Shown one piece after another: positions 7,742 through 16,341 of a stretch of 42,854 nucleotides of DNA. Origin of the DNA: Novosphingobium sp. (GTDB lineage Bacteria > Pseudomonadota > Alphaproteobacteria > Sphingomonadales > Sphingomonadaceae); contig NZ_JANXWG010000122.1 in the NCBI RefSeq assembly GCF_025351285.1, forward strand, positions 1 through 42,854, read 5' to 3'. The stretch's first letter is position 1; each line of letters starts with the position of its first letter. The notes below the pieces were generated by a model that was not told where the DNA came from, ran no database searches, and saw only the letters and a list, made by a program, of their open reading frames with translations. The translations under genes and the position numbers were made by a program.

Positions 7742-9916
7742 ATGACGCCCATCACCCGCCTGTCGATCGCCGCGCTGATGCTCGCCGGGGTTTCTTCGCC
7801 CGCTTTCGCGCAAGTCCCCGCCGGCACCGGCGTGTTCGCGCAGCCGTCGACGCTGCCGTTCCACGCGCCCGATTTCACCAAGATCCATGACGAGGATTTC
7901 CAGCCCGCGATCGAACAGGGCATCTCCATCACGCAGGCCGAAGTGCGCGCCATCGCCGACAGCACAGAGGCGCCCACGTTCGCCAACACCATCGAGGCGC
8001 TCGAACGGTCGGCCCAGATGCTCGACCGCAGCTATTCGGTGTTCAGCGCGCTGACCGGCGCCAACACCAACGACAAGCTCGACGCGATCGATACCGTCAT
8101 CTCGCCCAAGCTGGCCGCGTTGCGCGATGCGATCGATCTCGACCCCAAGCTGTTCGCGCGGGTCAAGTCGCTCCACGATCGGCGCGCGGCGCTTGGCCTC
8201 ACCGCCGACCAGACGCAGGTCCTGACGCTGACGTACGACCGCATGGTCCACAACGGTGCGCTGCTGTCCGATGCCGACAAGACGCGGCTCAAGGAAATCA
8301 ACGGCAAGCTGTCGTCGCTGGGCACGGCGTTCGGCCAGAAGCTGACCGCGGGCACCAGGGACGGCGCGTTCGTCACCACCGACAAGGCCGCGCTGGCCGG
8401 GCTGACCGATGCCGATCTGGCCGCGGCCGCCAAGGATGCCGAAGCGCGCAAGCTGCCCGCCGGTTCCTACGTGCTGTCGATGCAGAACACCACGCAGCAG
8501 CCGTTGGCAGTCAAGCTGACCAACCGCGCGACCCGCGAAGCGCTGCTTGAACGCAGCCTCAACCGCTCCGAACGCGGTGACGCCAACGACACCCGCGCGC
8601 TGATCCAGCAGATCTCCGAACTGCGCGCCGAACAGGCGAAATTGCTTGGCGCGCCCAGCTTCGCCACGCTGACGATGTACGACCAGATGGCGAAGAACCC
8701 GCAGACCGCGCTGGCGTTCATCGGCAAGCTGGTCGGCCCGCTGGCGGTGGCGCAGAAGCAGGAAGCCGCCGAACTCGATGCGCTGATCAAGCAGAGCGGC
8801 GGCAACTTCGCGGTCACCCCCGCCGATTGGCCGTTCTACGCAGAAAAACTGCGCAAGGCGAAGTACGACATCGACGAAAGCCAGGTGAAGCCCTACTTCG
8901 AAATCCACCGTGTGCTCGAGGACGGCGTGTTCTATGCCGCCAACCAGCTTTACGGGCTGACCTTCAAGAAGCGCACCGATATTCCGGTCTATCAGGCCGA
9001 CGTCAGCGTCTACGAAGTCTCGGACAAGGACGGTTCGTCGCTGGCATTGTTCTACTTCGATCCGTGGAAGCGCGACAACAAGTCTGGCGGCGCGTGGATG
9101 AGCAACTTCGTCAACCAGTCTACCCTGCTGGGCCTGAAGCCGGTGGTCTACAACGTCGAGAATTTCACCAAGCCCGCCCCCGGCCAACCCGCGCTGGTCA
9201 CTGCCGATGACGTGAACACCATGTTCCACGAATTCGGCCACGCGCTGCACGGCATGCTGTCGAACGGGCGCTATCCGTCGATCTCGGGCACTTCAACCGC
9301 GCGCGATTTCGTCGAATTTCCCAGCCAGTTCAACGAGAACTGGGCGTCGGACCCCAAGGTCTTCGCGCACTATGCCAGGCATTACCAGACCGGCGCGCCA
9401 ATGCCCGCCGCGCTCGTCGCCAAGATCAAGGCCGCGCGCAAGTTCGACCAGGCCTATGCGCTAGGCGAATCGACCGCGGCCGCATTGCTCGATCTCAAGT
9501 GGCACGCGCTTCCGGTGGGATCGGCACGTCCCGATGTCGATGCGTTCGAAGCCAAGGCGCTTGCCGAAACCGGGCTGGATACCGCGCACGTGCCCCCGCG
9601 CTACCGCAGCAGCTATTTCCGCCACATCTGGGGCAACGGCTACGCGGCCGGGTACTATGCCTATTCGTGGACCGAAATGCTCGATCACGACGCGTTCCAC
9701 TGGTTCGAAACCCACGGCGGGTTGACCCGCGCCAACGGCCAGCGCTTCCGCGACATGATCCTGAGCAAGGGCCACAGCCAGGACTATGCAGTGATGTTCC
9801 GCAACTTCACCGGGCACGATCCGCAAGTCGGCCCGATGCTGGAAGCGCGCGGGCTGGTGGCGGAACCGGCGAAGGCTGCGCCGGTCAAGAAGGCCGCCAC
9901 GAAGCGGCGGGGCTGA
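7742..9916 (+). CDS. M3-family zinc peptidase (peptidyl-dipeptidase Dcp type), exported
   Basis: A 724-aa M3 metallopeptidase, probably a peptidyl-dipeptidase that trims oligopeptides. The signal peptide is clear, with cleavage near AFA-QV after residue 23, so it acts in the periplasm, unlike many cytoplasmic Dcp enzymes. The catalytic motif HEFGH is at H496-E497-H500 (FHEFGHALHGML), with the third ligand E525 in VEFPSQFNENW. The YRSSYFRHIWGNGYAAGYYAY motif near the C-terminus is typical of Dcp. The length fits the family (about 680-720). A Lys/Ala-rich tail (PVKKAATKRRG) ends the protein. Its last 32 bp overlap the end of the convergent membrane-protein gene. The product may take peptides released by the M13 enzyme. 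Confidence 0.93.
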   Translation: MTPITRLSIAALMLAGVSSPAFAQVPAGTGVFAQPSTLPFHAPDFTKIHDEDFQPAIEQGISITQAEVRAIADSTEAPTFANTIEALERSAQMLDRSYSVFSALTGANTNDKLDAIDTVISPKLAALRDAIDLDPKLFARVKSLHDRRAALGLTADQTQVLTLTYDRMVHNGALLSDADKTRLKEINGKLSSLGTAFGQKLTAGTRDGAFVTTDKAALAGLTDADLAAAAKDAEARKLPAGSYVLSMQNTTQQPLAVKLTNRATREALLERSLNRSERGDANDTRALIQQISELRAEQAKLLGAPSFATLTMYDQMAKNPQTALAFIGKLVGPLAVAQKQEAAELDALIKQSGGNFAVTPADWPFYAEKLRKAKYDIDESQVKPYFEIHRVLEDGVFYAANQLYGLTFKKRTDIPVYQADVSVYEVSDKDGSSLALFYFDPWKRDNKSGGAWMSNFVNQSTLLGLKPVVYNVENFTKPAPGQPALVTADDVNTMFHEFGHALHGMLSNGRYPSISGTSTARDFVEFPSQFNENWASDPKVFAHYARHYQTGAPMPAALVAKIKAARKFDQAYALGESTAAALLDLKWHALPVGSARPDVDAFEAKALAETGLDTAHVPPRYRSSYFRHIWGNGYAAGYYAYSWTEMLDHDAFHWFETHGGLTRANGQRFRDMILSKGHSQDYAVMFRNFTGHDPQVGPMLEARGLVAEPAKAAPVKKAATKRRG

Positions 9917-11090
9917 TGCGCGAGGATAGCTGACGCTCGAACCGATGCAGCACTGCCAGTGTGCCGAGTACGGTCACTGGCAGGCTGAACGAAGCAGTCC
10001 ACATCCACGTCCGCAACGGCACGCCGCCCAGCGCCTCGATCAGGAACGGCGGGTACAGCATCACCGCCAGCGACAGCGCCAGCAGGTCAAGCGGCCGCTC
10101 GGCGGCAAGGCGCCAGCGGGATGCCAGCGCTGCAACGGCCAGGCCCAGCGCGGGCAGCATGATCTTGACCAGCGCCGCGCCGGGCTGCGCATCGAGCTTG
10201 CCGAGCACGTGCGCGGTCGGGAACCGGGTCGGGTCATGAAGATAAAACGGCAGGTTCAGGGCAAGGACCACCACGCCGCACACCGCAGACAGCCGCAGGC
10301 ACCGTGCCGCGCCATGAACCTGCCACACGTGCCCGGCCACGATGACCAGCGACACCGCGTAGATCGGCCGTGACGATACGGCGACGGCAAGCAGGATGGC
10401 GCTGCATGCCCGAGCCAACGACCTTTCGCCCCGCTGCGTGCGGATGCACCAGTCAGTCACGATCGCGACGTAGAGCGCGTTGACGAGAAAATCCCCGCCC
10501 ACCACGAAATCGTCGAGTGCTTGCGGCGCCACGACCACCACCACCAGCCCGGCAATCCAGGCCGTTGCAGGCTCGCGAAAGTGGGTGCGGCACCACAGCA
10601 GGAAGGCCGGAACCCAAAACAGGTTCTGCAGCGCCGCATTGCCCAGGAACTGGAACGGTCGGGCCAGCAGCAACGCTCCCGGCATGGGCGTCGGCGGATT
10701 GCCGAGATACGTCATCGCCGCGTAGGGATAATGGCCCGCGACCAGCGAGCGCAGCGCATCATTCAGCGCATCGTCGCGATCCGATCCTCCGCCGAACCGT
10801 CCACTCGTTGCAAGCGGATATAGCACCGCGAACAGCGCCACGGCCACCGCGCAAAGGGCAAGGAACCATGCCCTGGTCGGCCGCAGTCTTTGCGACCTTG
10901 CCGCAAGCAGCAACAGGCAGAGCCCGGCCAATGCCACGATCGCCAGCGCAACCGCGCCGGCAAGGTCGGTAACCTTGACCAGTTGCCCGAGCGACGGAAC
11001 CAGCCACAGCACCCATAACGACAGCACCGGGCCGGCAATTCCGCTCCATGGCGCCGCGCTGGATGGCTCGGTGGGCCTGGCCGGTATCAT
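9885..11090 (-). CDS. Polytopic membrane protein, possibly a GT-C glycosyltransferase-like protein
   Basis: About 400 aa with some nine to eleven hydrophobic segments separated by short loops. The overall look (Arg/Asp-rich loop SGRFGGGSDRDDALNDALRS after the third span, repeated LLL/VVV spans) resembles polyprenol-dependent (GT-C) glycosyltransferases of the DUF2029/GT87 type, but no decisive motif is visible. The start at 11090 (MIPARP) is preferred because the extra 29 residues from 11177 are hydrophilic and uncharacteristic, though 11177 is possible. The gene is convergent with, and overlaps, the M3 peptidase gene by 32 bp. Confidence 0.65.
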   Translation of the reverse strand: MIPARPTEPSSAAPWSGIAGPVLSLWVLWLVPSLGQLVKVTDLAGAVALAIVALAGLCLLLLAARSQRLRPTRAWFLALCAVAVALFAVLYPLATSGRFGGGSDRDDALNDALRSLVAGHYPYAAMTYLGNPPTPMPGALLLARPFQFLGNAALQNLFWVPAFLLWCRTHFREPATAWIAGLVVVVVAPQALDDFVVGGDFLVNALYVAIVTDWCIRTQRGERSLARACSAILLAVAVSSRPIYAVSLVIVAGHVWQVHGAARCLRLSAVCGVVVLALNLPFYLHDPTRFPTAHVLGKLDAQPGAALVKIMLPALGLAVAALASRWRLAAERPLDLLALSLAVMLYPPFLIEALGGVPLRTWMWTASFSLPVTVLGTLAVLHRFERQLSSRISPAASWRPS

Positions 11091-11267
11091 CAGTTCGCCC
11101 GACTCGCGGTGGAGCGGGTTTTGCCCGCCTGGCTTTCGGGAATCGGCGCCAACGGATAGGTCGCGGGTCTGCGCCATTCGATCATCTCGGCCTCGAAAGT
11201 GATCATCGCTCGATTCTTGTGTGCATCGCGGCAGGGTAGTGCCGTTCGGTCCGGATGCAACGCGCCG

Positions 11268-12029
11268 TCAGCCCCCGCGCACCACCAGCGCGCGTTCACC
11301 CGGATTGCCGAGCCATTCGGTATTCACACCCCAGCCCCGCGCGATCACGGCGGGCGTCAGCACCTCGGCAGGCGGGCCATTGGCGATCAGGCAGCCTTTG
11401 CCCAGCACCAGCACACGATCGGCATGGTTCATCGCCAGCGCAAGGTCGTGGAGAACCAGCACAACGCCCCTGCCCTGCCTGGCCAGCGCGCGGAAATGCG
11501 CGGTCAGGGACAGTTGATGCGCCAGGTCAAGCGCGGCCAGCGGCTCGTCGGCCAGCACCCATTCGGCGCCGGTTGCCAGCACCCGCGCCAGCAGCGCGCG
11601 GCCGCGCTCGCCGCCTGACAGGCTGTGGACCGGCCGGTCGGCAAACGCGGTGAGGTCCATCGCGGCGAGTGCCTGCCCGATCGCCGCCGCGTCCTCGGCC
11701 GCGCTGCTGCTGCCGCGCCCCGGCAAGCGACCAAGCCCGGCCAAAGCGCGAACCGAGAGGTTCCACGCCACCTCGCCCGCTTGCGGCAGGTAGCCGATGC
11801 GGCGCGCGCGCGTGGTTGGCGCGATCGCGCCCAGTGGCTCACCCGCCAATGCCGCGCGCCCGGTCTCGGGCACGATCAGCCCGGCCAGCGCCGCCAGCAA
11901 GGTCGACTTGCCCGCGCCGTTGGGGCCGAGGATCGCGGTGATTTCGCCCGCGTTCAGATCGAAGCTGATCCTGTCCAACACGGTGCGGCCGCCGCGTGCC
12001 AGTGTCAGATCATGTGCCGTCAGCATCAC
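11268..12029 (-). CDS. btuD: Vitamin B12 ABC transporter ATP-binding protein
   Basis: A 253-aa ATPase of the iron-siderophore/B12 import family, which powers uptake across the inner membrane through the BtuC permease. Visible motifs are Walker A GPNGAGKST (35-43), the ABC signature LSGGERGRALLARVLA, Walker B EWVLADEPLAALD, and the switch histidine in VLVLHDLALAMNHAD. It is the last gene of an operon under a cobalamin riboswitch and its start overlaps the end of btuC by 4 nt, so translation is probably coupled. The family alone cannot separate B12 from haem or siderophore import; the riboswitch decides for B12. Confidence 0.9.
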   Translation of the reverse strand: MMLTAHDLTLARGGRTVLDRISFDLNAGEITAILGPNGAGKSTLLAALAGLIVPETGRAALAGEPLGAIAPTTRARRIGYLPQAGEVAWNLSVRALAGLGRLPGRGSSSAAEDAAAIGQALAAMDLTAFADRPVHSLSGGERGRALLARVLATGAEWVLADEPLAALDLAHQLSLTAHFRALARQGRGVVLVLHDLALAMNHADRVLVLGKGCLIANGPPAEVLTPAVIARGWGVNTEWLGNPGERALVVRGG

Positions 12030-12991
12030 CCGATCTCCCGCCGCATCTTGAGCAGCAACGCGAGGAAGAACGGCGCGCCGAGCAGCGACAGCGCGATGCC
12101 CAGCCGCAATTCACCGCCCGCCAAGGGCAGCAACCGGCACAGGCAATCCGCCAGCAGCAGCAGCAGTGCCCCCGCCAGCGCGCTCGGCACGATCAGTGCC
12201 GAGGGGCGGTGATCGGTGAAGCGGCGCAGCAGGTGCGGCACGATCAGCCCGACGAAGCCGATGATGCCCGCAACCGCCACTCCGCCACCGACGCACGCGC
12301 CCACGCCCAGCACGATCAGCACCTGCAATCGCGCCGGGTTCACGCCCAGCGAGCGCGCCGCCGCCTCGCCCAATGTCAACGCATCGAGCGCGGGCGCGGC
12401 AATCCGCAGCAGCACCAGCCCCGGCAGCACGGTGGCGGCGGCGATGCCCACGTCGCTCCACGCGCGGTCGGTCAGCGCGCCCATCAGCCAGGTGACGATC
12501 TCGGACAGCGCGAACGGGTTGGGCGCCAAGCTGATCGCCAGGCTGGTCAACGCGCCCGCGAGGCTGGCAATCATCATGCCGGCCAGCGTGAACAGCGCGA
12601 CCGAAGCCTCGCGGCCCGCGATCAAGGCGAGCAGCGCCATTGCGCTTCCGGCGCCGATGAGGGCGAAGATCGGCAGCAGGAACGGTTGGGCCGAGTAGCC
12701 GAACCAGAACGAGCACACCGCACCCAAAGCCGCGCCGGGGGCGATCCCGAACAGCCCCGGATCGGCCAGCGGATTGCGCAGATAGCCCTGCATCGCCGCG
12801 CCGGATGCGCCAAGCCCTGCGCCGACTATGAGCGCAAGGGCGGCGCGGGGGAGCCTGAGTTCGAGCAGGATCGGCAACGCGCCGAGGATCGCGGGATGGA
12901 GCGGATCGAGCCACACCCGCCCGGCCAGTAGCGAGAGCGGGACCGTGATGATGAGGGCTAGAACGAGCCAGAGGTTGAGGCGCGACATCAT
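12026..12991 (-). CDS. btuC: Vitamin B12 ABC transporter permease (FecCD family)
   Basis: A 321-aa FecCD/BtuC-type permease with about ten membrane helices, forming the channel for periplasmic B12. Family signatures are visible: LPRAALALIVGAGLGASGAAMQ at residues 48-69, the RNPLADPGLFGIAPGAALGA motif that follows, and GIIGFVGLIVPHLLRRFTDH near the C-terminus. The last of these contacts the ATPase. The start codon overlaps the stop of btuF (ATGA) and the end overlaps btuD. Two adjacent ATGs (12991 and 12988) are both possible starts. Length is normal for the family (about 325). Confidence 0.92.
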   Translation of the reverse strand: MMSRLNLWLVLALIITVPLSLLAGRVWLDPLHPAILGALPILLELRLPRAALALIVGAGLGASGAAMQGYLRNPLADPGLFGIAPGAALGAVCSFWFGYSAQPFLLPIFALIGAGSAMALLALIAGREASVALFTLAGMMIASLAGALTSLAISLAPNPFALSEIVTWLMGALTDRAWSDVGIAAATVLPGLVLLRIAAPALDALTLGEAAARSLGVNPARLQVLIVLGVGACVGGGVAVAGIIGFVGLIVPHLLRRFTDHRPSALIVPSALAGALLLLLADCLCRLLPLAGGELRLGIALSLLGAPFFLALLLKMRREIG

Positions 12992-13932
12992 GTCCCCCGC
13001 CCTCTTGCGGGAGGGGTTAGGGGTGGGCTGTCGTTACGCAGCGTTCCGCTTTCACGCAGCCCACCCCCAGCCCCTCCCGCAAGCGGGCGGGGGGTCAGGT
13101 TGCGCCGGACTTCGGCCAGCCGCCCGACTGCGCGAATAATCGTCGGTCCGCCGCAATAGGTCAGCACCGGATCGAAATGCGCACGCATTGTCTGCTTCAA
13201 CCCCGCCAGCGCCGGGTGCTGCAACAGGCGATCGCCGTCCGCGCGCGGATCGCCGGCGCTCAGGATCACGCGCGGCGGCTGTGCGATCATCATCTCAAGC
13301 GGCAGCCGATCAGCCTGCCGCATGCCTTGTTCCGCGGCGAAGTTGGCAAAGCCGGTGCGCCGCAGCAGGTCCGAAACCAGCGTATCCGCGCCCGGCACCA
13401 TGCCGCCCTGTTCCCACAGCACCGCCGGGATCGGCGATGAACCCTGCGGCGGCGCGGCGGCGGCAAGCGCCAATTCGATCCGTCGCACCAGCGCTTCTCC
13501 GCGCTCGGGATGCCCGGCCCACGTGGCGATCTGCCGCACTTGCGCCAGGCTGGCGGGCACGCCGTTGGCGATACCCAGCGTCTCCACCCGCAGCCCCAGC
13601 CGCGCAAACGCACTGCGCGTGGCGACGGGCAGGAAGCTCGCCGCGATCACCACGTCGGGATGCAGCGCGACCACTTCCTCGGCCGTCCCCCCGGTTGCCG
13701 CGAAGCTGCGCGCCAGCCGCAGATCCATCGAGGTGGCACGTGGGTCCTGGCTGTAGCTGGAGATCGCGGCGATCTGTCCACGATCGGCTACCTCGGCCAG
13801 CACCGCGTCGCTGCACGGGTTGAGGCTGACGATCAGCGGGTGCAGATGCGGAACCGGCGCGACCGGTGCGCGCGCGCAGCCGGCGATGAGTGCAATCGCA
13901 CCCAGGCCGGTCAGCGCGCGCGCCGCCCTCAC
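12988..13932 (-). CDS. btuF: Vitamin B12-binding periplasmic protein with a repeat-derived C-terminal tail
   Basis: A 314-aa substrate-binding protein of the FecB/BtuF class, which hands B12 from the outer-membrane receptor to BtuCD. The N-terminus is a lipoprotein-type signal (GAIALIAGC, lipobox cysteine 19). Class features are HLHPLIVSLNPCSDAVLAEV, then VVALHPDVVIAASF, then QPPRVILSAGDPR. The normal fold seems to end near GRLAEVRR. The last roughly 35 residues (NLTPRPLAGGAGGG and on) are Pro/Gly/Arg-rich and are encoded entirely by a large inverted repeat at 12994-13093, so they look acquired. It starts within the end of btuB (4-nt overlap). Confidence 0.88.
   Translation of the reverse strand: MRAARALTGLGAIALIAGCARAPVAPVPHLHPLIVSLNPCSDAVLAEVADRGQIAAISSYSQDPRATSMDLRLARSFAATGGTAEEVVALHPDVVIAASFLPVATRSAFARLGLRVETLGIANGVPASLAQVRQIATWAGHPERGEALVRRIELALAAAAPPQGSSPIPAVLWEQGGMVPGADTLVSDLLRRTGFANFAAEQGMRQADRLPLEMMIAQPPRVILSAGDPRADGDRLLQHPALAGLKQTMRAHFDPVLTYCGGPTIIRAVGRLAEVRRNLTPRPLAGGAGGGLRESGTLRNDSPPLTPPARGRGT
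12994..13093. repeat. Long imperfect palindromic repeat inside the 3' end of btuF
   Basis: Two 37-nt arms (12994-13030 and 13057-13093) are inverted copies with only three mismatches, around a 26-nt loop. The arms are GC-rich and built on the motif CTTGCGGGAGGGG, the style of dispersed intergenic palindromes common in sphingomonad genomes. Here the element lies within the coding frame of btuF, just before its stop codon. In the mRNA it would form a very stable hairpin between btuF and btuC. Confidence 0.85.
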
Positions 13933-15812
13933 CAGCGCAGCTTTGCGCCGGCGTAGGCGCTGCGGCCATATGTGCCGTAACCCGCCACGGTCTGGTACTT
14001 GGCGTCGAACAGGTTTTCCACCCGCGCGAACAGTTCGTAATGCTCGCCCAGCGGCAATTTGGCGCGCAATGTGGCCAGTTCATAGCCATCGACGCGCTTG
14101 CGGTTGCCGGCATCATCGAAGCTGCGCGAGACCAGCCGCAAGTCCGCACCGAGTGCCAGCCCGGCCCACGGACTTGTCCAGTCGGCGACCAGCGTGACGG
14201 CATTGCGGGGGCGACGCGCCTGGTCCTTGCCGAAATTGGCGTTGCCCGGCGTCTGGTTGGTCACCTTGAGGTGCGTATACGTCGCCGAAACGGTGAAGTT
14301 ATCGGCCGGGCGCAAGCTGGCCTCGGCCTCGATACCTTCGGCCCGGGCCTTGCCGACGTTGACGTAGCTGAAGCCGAACAGGCACTTCGCGCACGACACG
14401 AAGTCGATCAGGTTGCGGCTGTCGCGGCGGAATGCGGTCACGCCCGCGTGGAACGTGCCGTCGGCCGTGCCATAAGCGATGCCCGCGTCGTAGCTGCGGC
14501 TGTTTTCGGGCTGGAGCGACAACTTCCCGTAAGCCGAGTACAACTGATACAGCGTTGGTGCCTTGAAGCCCTCGCCGTAGCTGGCGGTCAGCCGCACGCG
14601 ATCGGTGAGCTTGACGCTGCCGTTGGCACCGAAGGTGGTGTGCGTGCCGAAGCGGCTGTGGTCATCGACCCGCACCCCGCCCGCCAGCGTGGCCCGATCG
14701 GTGTACCAGCCCAGCAGCGCGTGGCCGCTGGTCAGCCGCGCGGTCTGTTCGGGGTCGAACGCGGTCAAGAACTTCGTGCGTTCGGTGTCCGCGCCGAAAT
14801 CGAGCGCGAAGTTTGAAGGCAAGCGCAGCCGTCCGGTCAGGTCTGCGCGCTCGCTGCGCCCGGCGGTGTTGTAATTGGGGGCCTTGCCGAAGGTGGGGTC
14901 GAAGTAGGTGCGGCGGGTGTCGGACAGTGCGTAGCCCGCATCGAGGTCTAGATTTGCGCCACGATAGCGCAAGCCCGCGCGGCCCGAGGCCTGCTTGCTC
15001 ACCTGGTATTCGGGGGTATCGGCGAAAGTGTAGTTGGGCGCGGGGAAGCCGTCGATATCGATGTGGCTCCACGCATAGCGCGCGGTGGCGACTACGCTGA
15101 GTTCGCGGGTCAGGTCGAAATGCCCGGTACCCGATACGCGTGCCTGGCGATAACCGTCGGGTTCGGTGCCGATCGCGGCGGCGGAGATGCCCTTGGTCGT
15201 GGTATAGCCGCCGGTCAGCGAAATCGCGCCCTGCTTGCCTTCCAGCCCGGCGGTGGCATCGCCGTTGAAGGTGCCGTGCGAACCGCCCTCGGCGCTCGCT
15301 TCCAGCCCGGTGAACTGGCGGCTGGACAGTGCCAACACGCCGCCGAGCGCGTCCGAGCCCCATACCACGCTGTTCGATCCGCGCAGAAGTTCGACTTTGC
15401 CCAGCGCGCCGAGCGCGATGCTGCCAAGGTCGGTCCCGCCCGATGGCGCGGCCACGTCGGTCAGCCGCACGCCGTCGAGCAGCACCAGCGTCTGTTCGGA
15501 ATTGGCGCCGCGCACGAACAGGCTGGTGGTCGAGCCGATCCCGCCGTTGCGCGCCAGCGTCACGCCCGGCGCGCGTTCGAGCAGGCGCGAGAGATCGGCG
15601 CCCTGCACCGCGTCGATCGCCTTGGCGTCGAACACGGTGACGGGTTGGCCCGATTGGTCGACCGGGATCACGCTGCCGGTGGCGACGACGGTGATCGAGC
15701 GATCGGCGATGCGATCGGCCACGACCACATCATCGCTGGCCTGCTGTGCTTGTGCAGAAGCGCTCAGCGCCAGCGCGCCGAGCGAAATGGATATAGTAAA
15801 CAAGGTCTTCAC
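13929..15812 (-). CDS. btuB: TonB-dependent vitamin B12 receptor
   Basis: A 627-aa outer-membrane receptor that imports cobalamin using TonB energy. It begins with a GTG (VKTLFTISISLGALALSASA) and a signal peptide cleaved near AQA-QQ; GGAG lies 8 nt upstream of the GTG. A TonB-box-like segment (SITVVATGSV) is followed by the plug domain (VQGADLSRLLERAPGVTLAR, SLFVRGANSEQTLVLLDGVR), then a 22-strand barrel ending in an aromatic residue (AGAKLRW). Length matches E. coli BtuB (about 614 aa). It is the first gene behind the cobalamin riboswitch and overlaps btuF by 4 nt. The open frame upstream to 16073 is the riboswitch read as protein and is not coding. Confidence 0.93.
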   Translation of the reverse strand: MKTLFTISISLGALALSASAQAQQASDDVVVADRIADRSITVVATGSVIPVDQSGQPVTVFDAKAIDAVQGADLSRLLERAPGVTLARNGGIGSTTSLFVRGANSEQTLVLLDGVRLTDVAAPSGGTDLGSIALGALGKVELLRGSNSVVWGSDALGGVLALSSRQFTGLEASAEGGSHGTFNGDATAGLEGKQGAISLTGGYTTTKGISAAAIGTEPDGYRQARVSGTGHFDLTRELSVVATARYAWSHIDIDGFPAPNYTFADTPEYQVSKQASGRAGLRYRGANLDLDAGYALSDTRRTYFDPTFGKAPNYNTAGRSERADLTGRLRLPSNFALDFGADTERTKFLTAFDPEQTARLTSGHALLGWYTDRATLAGGVRVDDHSRFGTHTTFGANGSVKLTDRVRLTASYGEGFKAPTLYQLYSAYGKLSLQPENSRSYDAGIAYGTADGTFHAGVTAFRRDSRNLIDFVSCAKCLFGFSYVNVGKARAEGIEAEASLRPADNFTVSATYTHLKVTNQTPGNANFGKDQARRPRNAVTLVADWTSPWAGLALGADLRLVSRSFDDAGNRKRVDGYELATLRAKLPLGEHYELFARVENLFDAKYQTVAGYGTYGRSAYAGAKLRW

Positions 15813-15828
15813 GGTCGATGCTCCCAGC

Positions 15829-15852
15829 CCATGGACGGATTGCCGTCCATGG
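15829..15852 (-). promoter_or_regulatory. Expression-platform hairpin before btuB
   Basis: A perfect 10-bp inverted repeat (CCATGGACGG / CCGTCCATGG) around a 4-nt loop lies between the riboswitch and the btuB ribosome site (GGGAG near 15821-15825). No U-run follows, so it is more likely to act on translation, or as a spacer structure, than as an intrinsic terminator. A segment GGCAGG at 15892-15897 (transcript sense) is complementary to the CCTGCC of the B12 box and could be the switching strand. Confidence 0.6.
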
Positions 15853-15934
15853 CGGGAAGCGCGCGGGGCCTTGATGGCACGCACTTCTCGACCTGCCTCC
15901 GGTACACCCCGCCCGGCACGCAGCGAACGACCAC

Positions 15935-16085
15935 CATCGGCAGGTCTCCTGGCTCCCGGGTCATCGCGACCGCGCCGCCTTCCCGGAGCTTGCGCTCCAG
16001 TGGCTTCATGGCGGGCCGCTCTCCGGTTACAGTTGCGGGGGCAGCTTGCGCGTTGCAGCGCAAATTCCCTCAAAGGCCCGCACGC
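15935..16085 (-). ncRNA. Cobalamin riboswitch
   Basis: In the transcript sense the conserved elements occur in the correct order. First comes the core GCCCCCGCAACTGTAACCGG (about 16025-16044), then GCCACTG (16004-15998), then the B12 box AGCCAGGAGACCTGCC (about 15954-15939). These are the diagnostic sequences of the adenosylcobalamin/cobalamin class. It lies 120-270 nt upstream of btuB and should repress the whole btuBFCD operon when B12 is plentiful. The outer boundaries are approximate because stem P1 was judged by eye. Confidence 0.95.
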
Positions 16086-16164
16086 TTAATGCATTTGGGC
16101 ACCGTCGGCGTCGGCGCGGCGCATAGGCGCACAAAGGTGCATGTTGCAAGTGCGTAATCGGATT

Positions 16165-16180
16165 GCCGCCAGCTGGCGGC
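16165..16180. repeat. Perfect 16-bp palindrome between the riboswitch and the SleB-like gene
   Basis: GCCGCCAGCTGGCGGC is fully self-complementary. It lies 80 bp upstream of the riboswitch (minus strand) and 160 bp before the SleB-like gene (plus strand). It could be an operator for either divergent unit, or chance in GC-rich DNA. Apart from the riboswitch and this dyad I see nothing definite in the 529-bp gap between btuB and the next gene. Confidence 0.4.
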
Positions 16181-16341
16181 GGGGTGAAAAACGCCCGTTA
16201 AGCATTTTACGCTAGGCTCCGCATTTGTGCCGCCATGGCACGATCGCAATTCGATGGGTGCGCAAGGCTTTAGGCCGCGCTAGCCCGCAATCGCAGACCC
16301 GCCGCTTGTCGCTAGCGGGAGCATGGATTTAGCCCGCCCCA

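Noticed and set aside
15813..16073. N-terminal extension of the btuB frame (about 87 codons)
   Set aside because: This DNA is the cobalamin riboswitch and its expression platform; the real start is the GTG before the signal peptide.
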